A stretch of DNA of 64,000 bases. Origin: JAXGZG01 sp040771825. GTDB taxonomy: Bacteria > Bacillota > Sulfobacillia > Fermentithermobacillales > Fermentithermobacillaceae. The DNA lies in NCBI GenBank assembly GCA_040771825.1, contig JAXGZG010000003.1, positions 310,001-374,000 of the forward strand, read 5' to 3'. The number at the start of each line of letters is the position of its first letter. Within the stretch, counting starts at the first letter, position 1. Shown one piece after another: positions 1 to 8,800 of the stretch. The position numbers and the translations under genes were made by a program. The notes under the pieces are model-generated. The model worked only from the letters and a program-made list of their open reading frames with translations. It searched no databases and was not told the DNA's origin.

Positions 1-1245
1 GTCAGATGCCATGCGGGCCGCTTTCGCATCAGCTAGCACTTGTTCCCGCGCCTCCAAGACAAGGTCGCTGAAGGCAGTCAACGCTGTCGATTGACGTGCA
101 GTAAATAAGTCCTGGTGTTTGTTCATGCCATAGAGCTGGACTCGAAACCCGAGTGCCTGCTCCGGAAGGTCTGTATCTGGCGCATCATTTGGGCGCGCAC
201 AAGAAGCAGTTGTCTCCTGACCATGGTCAGGAGAAACATAGACTCTACCACGCGGGCCTTCCGCAACAATCGCCATCAACCTCGCACCCATTCTACCAGC
301 CTTACCCTCTGCTCTGATGTACTCAAAGGGGATAGGCACATCAGAGAGAAGGCATCTGCCCCCGCGACGGTTGACGGTGCCGTCCGGGGGTATCCCATCC
401 CCTGTTCGCACCTCAAATCTATAGGTGTTGGTTTGTCTGTCGATTGTGGGTTCGACCCACGCCTTTCTCCCACTCCTCGTCGACAACGCAAACGACCTTA
501 CTAAAGGCACATGAGCCCCTTCGCAAGCAGGGTTAGGGCTTGCCACCGTCCTTGCCCAAAGCCATGCAATCACCGTGGCTTCTCCGCCGCCTTGCTCTTC
601 CGGCAAGCGGACCTTCGGATACAGATAGCCAATCCGCTTCTGGGCCTCATCCCGCATCCACTTACCGTAATACCGAATGTCCTCAGCGAGACCCTGAGCG
701 CCTTGGTACTCACCTGTGAGAGTGTTGTTCTGCCCGTCGGGACGTACCGGAGGCAACCCGGCGAACTTCGGCGGTATCTCAATAAGCGCCTTGGTGATAA
801 GAACCGCTACGGGGTTGAGATCGCTGGCGTGCGCCTCTAGGCCAAGGCGCTGGGCCTCAAGTGGAATAGAACCGCCTCCGCAGAACGGATCCAACACGGG
901 GGGAGGATTCGGTCCAGCGCTCTTGAGAATCTCTGCCCTTGCCTTCGCCAACACGGTCTCGTTGTTGACGTTCTCCCACTTCACAAGGTCTTCAATTATT
1001 CCAAAGAGGCGCTCGCGTTCCTTCTCTTGTTCCATTTCGGTCCTGAAGATCTCAGGATGGGCCGAAGGGTCATCTACCAGTTGTGCAAACAAAACGGCTC
1101 GACACGCGGCCAGCGGCCGTCTCGCCCACCACAGGTGCAAGGTGCTTGGGTGACCGTGCCGAATCGACTTTTCCCTTGCCGACTCGTAGTTTACCTTCTC
1201 AAGAGGCAGAGCCACCTCTATCAGTTTCTTCTTCGGTTCAGTCAA
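1..1245 (-). CDS. DUF1156-type DNA methyltransferase (3' end beyond window)
   Basis: An open frame with no stop runs to the window edge, so only the N-terminal ~415 residues are seen. It starts at a TTG (1245) that overlaps the helicase stop by 8 bases, implying translational coupling. The N-terminus has the DUF1156 signature: a Lys/Glu-rich start, then YESAREKSIRHGHPSTLH and LWWARRPLAACRAVL. The SAM-binding motif DPFCGGGSIPLEAQRLG follows, with HASDLNPVAVLI after it. Further on LPEQALGFRVQLYGM and FTARQ match the C-terminal half of this family. DUF1156 proteins are predicted adenine-type DNA methylases that usually travel with large helicases and DUF499 ATPases or with DISARM-like genes; the role here, marking self DNA, is inferred from that association. 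The catalytic (D/N)PPY motif is not visible in the part read and may lie beyond the window. Confidence 0.88.
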   Translation of the reverse strand, partial: MTEPKKKLIEVALPLEKVNYESAREKSIRHGHPSTLHLWWARRPLAACRAVLFAQLVDDPSAHPEIFRTEMEQEKERERLFGIIEDLVKWENVNNETVLAKARAEILKSAGPNPPPVLDPFCGGGSIPLEAQRLGLEAHASDLNPVAVLITKALIEIPPKFAGLPPVRPDGQNNTLTGEYQGAQGLAEDIRYYGKWMRDEAQKRIGYLYPKVRLPEEQGGGEATVIAWLWARTVASPNPACEGAHVPLVRSFALSTRSGRKAWVEPTIDRQTNTYRFEVRTGDGIPPDGTVNRRGGRCLLSDVPIPFEYIRAEGKAGRMGARLMAIVAEGPRGRVYVSPDHGQETTASCARPNDAPDTDLPEQALGFRVQLYGMNKHQDLFTARQSTALTAFSDLVLEAREQVLADAKAARMASD

Positions 1246-4200
1246 AAGAATCCGGCTCCTCTCCCCTTGACCACAGGTCATCCCAGTTGTAGTTCACGCT
1301 AGTGACGCCAAAGTCGGGTTCCCGCGCGAACGGTTCACGTACATACCTCACTTCACAAGCCGAATCTAGGCCAACCTTCACCAAGGCCAAGACAAACTCC
1401 TCGGGCTTATTGAGCGCAGTTAGGATCTCGTTCTTGGTGACCGTCACGGTAGCCGCCCCCGCAATCCGGCCCTTTACTTCGATGAAACGCAGACGGCCTT
1501 TGTCCGAGACCCTGGACTCTATGTCGTAACCACACTTGGAAACGCTGACGTCACTTGGCTCATGGCCGAGCCTAGTCTCGGCACCCATGACGGCGTCCAT
1601 CGCTAGCTTCTCGATTCGTTGGGTCTCTAGGGCCCTATCACCCGGGCTGTCACTCCTGCCCTCCAGCTTATCCAGCAGACCTTTAGGAATCACGAGAACT
1701 TGCCCAAGAATGACCGGTGGCAATGGCGCTAGATTGCGCTCATGCTCCAGCTCCCGTAACCGTTTCTCTAACCTCGCCTGGAGTTCATCAGCCCTTTGCC
1801 GTGCGCGCCCTGAATTTATCTTGGCGTTTGGCTTTCCTGCCAACTCCTGCTGTTTGAGCTCCAACGCCCGGTTATCCCAAAAGTTTATCTCCTTGGTCAG
1901 CCGATCCCTGACGGCCGAGGCAGTCTTGTCGACAAGTGCAATCCTGCGGGCTTTGATCTCCCCATAGTGTCTCGGAACGAACTCGGTCATCGCGTGGGTT
2001 ACGGCTTCAGATTCCACGTTTGCGGCAGTTTCAAGGCCCGCCAAGATAGGGGCCAGCAAAGACCTTTCATTGGAGGCAGTAGGACGGTAGTTCAAATACG
2101 GGGCATACCCGGCATCACGATATTGCCCTTCCGAATCCTTCTCCACGAAATGCAGCCTTCGCGAAACCAGCAGAGGCTCGCCCGAAGACGTCATTCTGCC
2201 GTCAGTAATCGAGTGCTCTAAGTAGAGAAGCCATCTGGGTGAGTCGCCAGGGTCAGTGTCATCCACCAGTATCCCGCCCTGCTTAAGAAGGGACCTGTAT
2301 CGCTCCATCACGAGGTCGATAGTGACGTCCAGCAGGGGATGACCGGGACAAATCAGGGTAGCCCGCGGCTTGCCGCCGACAGCGATCAGGCCTTTCTCAA
2401 AGCACACTCGTTCGTACCTGAGGACAATGGGCTCCCCGAGTCCTATCTGTCTGTCTCGGGCCCGAATCACCACAGGCACATAGTTAATCTCGTATCGCTT
2501 AGGCTCTCTTTCCCTGATGGTACCGCCAAGGCTACTGAACGCTTTGAGGAAGAACGATTCGACAAAGTGCGGCTGCAGCCGCCTTGCCTCGGCCCTTTCC
2601 ATATCTTCGCGAATGCGGTGGATCTGAGTTGCATCCATGCTGTTTTCGGCCAAAGCGTGTTCGTCGATAAGCCCTCGCAGGCGATCGTGGTCTAGAGCCG
2701 TTTTCACTGCTTCAGTTAGGCGGGCCTTGACTTCCGGAAGGTCCCCGTACCGGATAGCGTCGAGCAGCAACATCCGTAGTTCGGCCCCGGTAATGGCCTT
2801 TCCCAAGACATCGAAGACACTGCCGCCAAGAGCCACTCGTTCTACCTCTAGCTTCCTTAGGAGAGTCAGGTAGACGTCACCTTCCCTAGTCTCCTTGGCG
2901 ACTAAGTTCCAGAGGTGGCACACTTCTGTCTGGCCGATCCTGTGAATACGGCCGAACCGCTGCTCAATTCGGTTTGGGTTCCAGGGTAGATCATAATTCA
3001 CCATTAGGTGGGCTCTCTGGAGGTTGATACCTTCACCTGCCGCATCTGTAGCCACCAATACGTGAGTGTCCGGATCCTGGGTAAACACCTCTTGAGCCTT
3101 CTCCCGCTCTTCTCTGCCCATGCCACCGTGTATCGCCAAGACCGCTTCGTTGCAGCCTATCAGGCTCCGAATCCTCTGCAACAGGTAGTTCAGGGTATCT
3201 CTGTGCTCCGTGAAGATGATCAGTTTTCGCCTGTGGCCAGCTGCATCAAACATGGCCTCTCTGCCCTGAAGCAGCTTGGATAGCTCATCCCACTTCTTGT
3301 CGGTACCACCGGCGCGTACCTTTCTCGCCAGCTGCTCCAGCTCCAAGAGAGTACCGATCTCTGCCCGCAACTCCGCAATCGTCCTAGCGGCGGTAGCCTG
3401 GTCAACAACTGTCTCTTCAACCTCTTCAACCTCTTCGCCTGGCGCCTCATCAAGATCCTCAATCGCCTCCGAGTCAAATTCGGGGAGCCGGGCATATTCG
3501 AGCCGAGCTTCCATGCCCCGCTTTCGCAGCTGTTCCTCGCACAATCGGGACTCTAACCGCTCACGCCGCCGTCTAAGAGATTGATAGACGGCTTCGGGTG
3601 ACGAGGCGAGCCTTCTTTGAAGGATGGTTAGGGCGAATCCAACCGTGCCCTTCCGCCCGTCATTCTCCAAAGCATCTGCTCTGTTGAACTCCTGGCGCAC
3701 ATAATCGGTAACCCTGTGGTAGAGATTCGCTTCTGCATCAGTCAACTCGTAATCCACCGTGTATGCGCGTCTCTCCGGAAAAAGGTGCGTGCCGTCGAAC
3801 TTAAGCAGATCCTCCTTGACCATTCGTCGCATCAAGTCGGACACATCAACTGAATGGACGCCGTCTCGAAACCTGCCTTCAAATCGGTCGCCGTCCAACA
3901 GGGCCATGAAAAGCTGGAAATCCTCTTCCTTCCCGTTATGGGGAGTGGCAGTCATAAGAAGAAAGTGTCTTGTAATGGTAGAGAGCAGCCGCCCCAGTTT
4001 GTATCGTTTGGTTTCCTTGATTTCTCCTCCGAAAAAAGAAGCCGACATCTTGTGGGCCTCGTCGCATATAACAAGATCCCAGTCGGAATTCGCCAATCTT
4101 GCCTGGAGCTCTTCATCTCGGGCCAACTTATCCAGCCTGGCAATAACCAGCGGGGCCTGGTTCAAAAAGCCCCCCGATGTAGCATTTTGAATCAGTTCGT

Positions 4201-4750
4201 TTGTGAGTATCTGAAACGGCGCCTGGAAGCGCTGGTAAAGCTCTTTCTGCCATTGACTGGCAAGGCTTCCCGGGCAGACCACAAGACATCGTTTCACATC
4301 ACCGCGAATGATGAGTTCCTTGACCAAGAGCCCGGCCATAATCGTCTTTCCAGATCCGGGGTCATCCGCTAGAAGAAACCTCAACGGCTGCCTCGTTAGC
4401 ATCTCCCCGTAAACCGCGGTTATCTGGTGAGGCAGTGGCTCTATCATCGACGCGTGCACGGCAAGCATAGGGTCAAACAAATGCGCTAGACGGATCCTCA
4501 TGGCTTCGGAGACTAGCCTCAAAGACTCGCCGTCAACATCCAGGTTCCACCCAAGTCCGGGCGTTACGATGTCTAGAGACTCTTCCTTGTCTCGGAAAAG
4601 GATCTGATTATGAACCCGTCCACTCTGGTCTTTGTATACGACCTCAAGTGTGGCATCTCCGTACCACTTGGTTTCCACAACCGTGGCTAATCCATTGGTG
4701 ACTAGCCCGCGGACTGTGGCCCCCGGTATCAACTGTTCGAGTCGAGCCAT
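1238..4750 (-). CDS. SNF2/RapA-like helicase with C-terminal DUF3883 nuclease-like domain
   Basis: 1170 residues. The SF2 helicase core shows Walker A at about 129-137 (DDPGSGKT), motif II DEAH in LVICDEAHKMS, motif III LLMTATPHNG, and in the second lobe FTEHRDT, VATDAAGEGINLQ and the motif VI QRFGRIHRIGQ. An acidic stretch (about residues 425-445) interrupts the core. The C-terminus (~1073-1110) has GYDIES followed by RFIEVKGR, a D...ExK pattern typical of DUF3883, which is related to PD-(D/E)XK nucleases. Together with the overlapping DUF1156 methylase it resembles the DrmD-type helicase of class 1 DISARM or the helicase of DUF499/DUF1156 defence clusters; the sequence alone does not decide between them. 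The ATG at 4750 follows a 155-bp gap from vapC. Confidence 0.88.
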   Translation of the reverse strand: MARLEQLIPGATVRGLVTNGLATVVETKWYGDATLEVVYKDQSGRVHNQILFRDKEESLDIVTPGLGWNLDVDGESLRLVSEAMRIRLAHLFDPMLAVHASMIEPLPHQITAVYGEMLTRQPLRFLLADDPGSGKTIMAGLLVKELIIRGDVKRCLVVCPGSLASQWQKELYQRFQAPFQILTNELIQNATSGGFLNQAPLVIARLDKLARDEELQARLANSDWDLVICDEAHKMSASFFGGEIKETKRYKLGRLLSTITRHFLLMTATPHNGKEEDFQLFMALLDGDRFEGRFRDGVHSVDVSDLMRRMVKEDLLKFDGTHLFPERRAYTVDYELTDAEANLYHRVTDYVRQEFNRADALENDGRKGTVGFALTILQRRLASSPEAVYQSLRRRRERLESRLCEEQLRKRGMEARLEYARLPEFDSEAIEDLDEAPGEEVEEVEETVVDQATAARTIAELRAEIGTLLELEQLARKVRAGGTDKKWDELSKLLQGREAMFDAAGHRRKLIIFTEHRDTLNYLLQRIRSLIGCNEAVLAIHGGMGREEREKAQEVFTQDPDTHVLVATDAAGEGINLQRAHLMVNYDLPWNPNRIEQRFGRIHRIGQTEVCHLWNLVAKETREGDVYLTLLRKLEVERVALGGSVFDVLGKAITGAELRMLLLDAIRYGDLPEVKARLTEAVKTALDHDRLRGLIDEHALAENSMDATQIHRIREDMERAEARRLQPHFVESFFLKAFSSLGGTIREREPKRYEINYVPVVIRARDRQIGLGEPIVLRYERVCFEKGLIAVGGKPRATLICPGHPLLDVTIDLVMERYRSLLKQGGILVDDTDPGDSPRWLLYLEHSITDGRMTSSGEPLLVSRRLHFVEKDSEGQYRDAGYAPYLNYRPTASNERSLLAPILAGLETAANVESEAVTHAMTEFVPRHYGEIKARRIALVDKTASAVRDRLTKEINFWDNRALELKQQELAGKPNAKINSGRARQRADELQARLEKRLRELEHERNLAPLPPVILGQVLVIPKGLLDKLEGRSDSPGDRALETQRIEKLAMDAVMGAETRLGHEPSDVSVSKCGYDIESRVSDKGRLRFIEVKGRIAGAATVTVTKNEILTALNKPEEFVLALVKVGLDSACEVRYVREPFAREPDFGVTSVNYNWDDLWSRGEEPDSFD

Positions 4751-4905
4751 GGCGCTGAATGCTCCTATTGCACATTGTGTAAATTGAGACGATTGACCGC
4801 TTTGTATATCGGAATAGCAGACTACGTGTAGAATCCCCTAGTGTATTGGATGGAATGGAGGCGATTACCTGCTTACCTACCAACCCGAGGGAAAACCCCA
4901 CCCCC

Positions 4906-5349
4906 TTAGTACGGTTTGGATACCTGGATATCGGTCATGGGGAAGTGGGTAACGTCTCTGGTAGCTAGCACAGCACCTGTATCCTTTGCCGTTGCTGCGA
5001 TTAGTGCATCCGGTATTGCGACGCCTTGGCTTTTGCCCCACTGTCGTACGTAATCGGCCGCCTGCGCGGCGATACTCACGCTTACTGGGAACGGGTCCAT
5101 CAAGCTCAACAGCGCTAGGATGGCATCTTTCTGTCTGCCTTCCGCGCTCAGCCCAGATAAGAGCTCAGTAAGAGTTATCACCGAGTAGACCAGTCTCACG
5201 TCTGGGCCTTTGACTATTTCAGTCAACCAGAGTTTTGCGGGCCCGTGCCCCCTTAAATGATCGATCATCACGCAAGTATCAAGGAGCAGTGGCGCTCGAC
5301 GGCTGTCCACGGTCTCACGGTCACTTCTTGACCAATCCTCCAACTTCAC
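4906..5349 (-). CDS. vapC: VapC-family PIN-domain toxin
   Basis: PIN-domain ribonuclease, 147 residues from the chosen GTG start at 5349. The four acidic residues of the PIN active site can be seen: D24 (LLLDTC), E62 (LTELLSG), D114 (IPDALIAATA) and D132 (LATRDVTHF). The GTG overlaps the vapB stop by one base and has a GAAGGGGG ribosome site about eight bases upstream; a TTG at 5373 is a longer but less likely start. VapC toxins cleave RNA, often tRNA or rRNA, and are held inactive by the cognate VapB. It lies between a predicted defence ATPase and helicase, so it may stabilise the island or act in it; this is inference. Confidence 0.9.
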   Translation of the reverse strand: MKLEDWSRSDRETVDSRRAPLLLDTCVMIDHLRGHGPAKLWLTEIVKGPDVRLVYSVITLTELLSGLSAEGRQKDAILALLSLMDPFPVSVSIAAQAADYVRQWGKSQGVAIPDALIAATAKDTGAVLATRDVTHFPMTDIQVSKPY

Positions 5350-5633
5350 TAGCCGATGCCCCCTTCTGGACAACCCCTATCGGCATCGTCGTAGGGTCTT
5401 TTCCACTGGTCCCTCATGCTGCGCGCAAGCACCACCCCGTCATGTTCTTTCCACTCACTAACAGCGCCAAAGGTGTCTCGGAGAACGTTCAACCTGTGCT
5501 CACTTTCGTTACCCGCGAGGTACAACGACACCGCGTCGCGGACAACATCAGCCATGGAAACCGACCTCGACTTGGCAATTGCCTCAAGCCGTGCCTTCTG
5601 ATCAGCGGTCAGGTATATCTGAGTCCTTAGCAT
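5349..5633 (-). CDS. vapB: VapB-type ribbon-helix-helix antitoxin
   Basis: 94 residues from ATG 5633, which has a GGGAGGGG ribosome site just upstream. The N-terminus MLRTQIYLTADQKARLEAIA followed by SRSVSMADVVRDAVSLYL is a classic ribbon-helix-helix DNA-binding fold; the C-terminal tail probably wraps the toxin. It is the first gene of the vapBC pair and would autorepress its promoter in the gap 5634-5849. A longer frame opening at 5681 adds 16 residues with no ribosome site and was not chosen. Confidence 0.88.
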   Translation of the reverse strand: MLRTQIYLTADQKARLEAIAKSRSVSMADVVRDAVSLYLAGNESEHRLNVLRDTFGAVSEWKEHDGVVLARSMRDQWKRPYDDADRGCPEGGIG

Positions 5634-5849
5634 GGGCCTATCCCCTCCCGAATCGGTGTATACATCAAGAGTATACGACACGTCTATTACGCCTACAACT
5701 CACACCACCGTGGGTTCCGCAAGCCAGCATAGCCAACCTACACCTGATCACCCCAGGTACGAAAGCCTCTCTGCAACTCACTTTGCTTTCCCTATCAGGG
5801 GCATCATGTCTACTGCCTCGCCATGATGTAGGCACCAAATGAGTGCAAG

Positions 5850-8800
5850 TCACCTCTTCCCCATCAGTTCCTTAACCAAATCATCCACCACCAGGCCCCC
5901 CAGACCATCACCCACGCCCGCACGATCCTTAGCAGGCCTTGACCGTTTCGCTGCTTTGCGCTCTACGATCCCCAGATCCACCAACGTGTTCAGCGTTGCC
6001 TGCCTAAACCTAGGCGGGACCGCCGATGATTCCATCAACTCAATGTCGCATGGCTGGATTGACTCCATCTCCGCCACAAAGCCGGCGACATCCTCAGCGT
6101 AGGCCACAGAACTCATGCCGGTGGATACCAGGAACTCCCGAGCCTTCTTGGCATCATGAGCCAGTTCCGCCCTAAGCGCTTTAGCGTCCGGTTTCGGATC
6201 ATAGTGATCCGGACGGCGCTTCGGTGAAGCGTACAGAGTGTGCAGCAAACAGGGCCAGCCCCCCGTGGACCCCCTGACAGAGTTTACAGTCGATGTCCCG
6301 CCTAGAAAGCCTTCGTCCCTAAGCATCATCTCTAGAGCGTGGGGCTCCCACTTGCGTGCAACAACCGGCTGCCCTACAACGCCAAGTATTTTGTCCCTGT
6401 CGGCTTGAGGCAATAGGTACCACTGAAGGATCTCTTGGGGCTGGAACGTCACAACAACAACCACTGGCCTCTTTGGAGATCGCTCCAGCAAAACCCGGTG
6501 AATGCCAGAAACCGTATCGGGCAAACTCTCGGGGAACCGCATCAACTGGCTGGCTGGAATCATGGCAACCGTCCATGGGCCTCGTGACGCTAGCCTGCCC
6601 CTCAACCAGGTCTGCAAACTCACAAGCGTGGCGCTGTTAGGCGTAGTGATGTACACTTCCTGCCTATCCCTATCAGTCTCTTCTGCGAAAAGGTCGGTGA
6701 GACACTCTTTTGCGTAATCCATCCCCAAAGCAGAGGAGCCGAACACGAAACTAATCTTGTTTTTCTTGAGAGTCGCCTCTTGGGCGAGGGTAAGAGCATG
6801 CCAGCCTTCTGTGTTTCGAAACATCTGTCTACGGTCTAGGGCAACCTCAAAAGATGGGGGATCTTTCCTACCATGTACCCGAAGCCTTTCCTCGATCTCC
6901 GACTTGGACCCCAAAGCGGTCACTATGTTTGCATTGCGTAACCTGTAGCCTCGGTCGGTCTTCACTAGAATCCCCAGGCCAATCAGCTCATCTAGGAGAG
7001 CGCGGCACTCTTCTTCTTTTATGGTCAGGAACGCAGCAGGCCACGCCCGCCGAGCTTCATGGAGACTCTCCTCAACGCTGAACTCCTGCCGGTATCCGTC
7101 TTGGATACTGCGCTGAGCATCGATGATCGCGTAAGCCAGCACCGCATACCTATCATCCAGGTCAAGCGTCCACTCAAAACGCTCCCTCATCCTTCCGCGA
7201 ATCTCCTGATTCCTAAAGACCATCTCCACGGTCTCAAGGGTGATGGTGTAAGGTCGCGGGTTATTGGCTGCCATTTTTACTATTTCGGAGCAAAAGAGCT
7301 GCACCAAGGCCGGATGGCTGTTGGTGTACGCTAGAATCCGATAGACGGGATTGTCATCATCAAACCGAAATCCCAACGCCGACAAAGGCTCTTTGATCAG
7401 CCGGATGGCGTCTCTCGGCTCCAACGGGCCCATGACCATGGGAGCCTCGAAATGGGCGAATGGGTGGTTGGGGATCGTGCTATATTTCTGCACGCTGTGG
7501 AGGCCCGAGAACACCACCTTGAACCGGCGCTCGGTGGAATCCATCAGTGTCTTCATCTGCTGAACGACAGTGAAAGGGGCCACGCCGCTGCCATCGGCCT
7601 TCAGAAAGTCGTCAGCCTCATCTAGCAACACCCATATCCTGAGGTCCGGCTTCTCGGCCATCTGAGCGCTTACTGCGGACGCGATTTCATCCGCCTCTGC
7701 CCTGGGGCTCACTGGAAGGCCCACTTCACTTAGCCCCCGGGCAATGTGTTTCCACACAGACCAGGGAGACTTCTCTGCGCCAGGTTTGCCCACTTGCTTG
7801 ATGTCTTTGTAAACTACGTACTGGTTGAACCCGGGCCTGTGGGATCTCCTGGCAAACTCCCGAAGAGCCGCCGATTTCCCTAGCTGTCGTCCCCCATAGA
7901 TGACCGCGCTCCCCAGAGGGTGTTCGATCTGCTGAATAACCCTTTCCCTGCCTTTGAACATCTCTTGAGGCACGATTGGTCCCGAGAATGAGTATGGATT
8001 GGCGTATCCCCAAAGCATCGCACAGGATACGCAGGCATGCAGCCGATTAGTGTATTGGCCCGCCAGGAAGTGGATGAGAACGTCATCAACAACGAGAGCT
8101 GTGAGCATGTTCTCCCGGCAAAGGTTGGCCCAATCACTGCGCCATTTGCGCGTCAACTGGCCAACGTACAAGACGAGCGGGTTCCTAACCCCCAGTTGCT
8201 TGAGTATTCCCGCTAATGTCTCGGGGTCAGGGCGTTCCCATACAACAACCACATCACACGTGCCGTTAAGAGCCGAACCAAACTGGGGAAGCGGGCTGTT
8301 CTGATCCAGTCCGATCTTCACCTTGAAATACTGGTAGTCCTCGCCGCCCTTAACCGACTGGATGGCGCCGACATCGAGAAACCCGAGATAGGCCATAAGG
8401 ACTGTAACGTCGTGGTGCAGGTTCTTCCGGTCCCTGGCCTTGGTTCTTGGCCGCATCCTGATGTAGTCCAGGGCGTCCAAGGCGCTCTTGACCTCAGCTA
8501 GGCGAACGCTGAGTAACCCGCCGGTGACAATGCCTGCAACTGACTGGCGACCCAACAAAGCCTTTCTTACTGTCTGCTTCCTTTCTCTAGCGTCTCTACC
8601 GAGTCCCTCGCTGAGGGGTTCCCAGACGCTCAAGAACAACTTAGCCCAATCCTCGCGCCTCTCCTGACCTTCTTCCGTCTGCACAACACCTGTCCTCAAG
8701 ACGTCCTCGGCGCGCCCTATGAACTCATCTGCCAAGGCAGTGTCGTCTCCCTCTAGTGCCTCTGCCGCCCTTTTGGCATATCGCTCGGCTGCAGCCGTGA

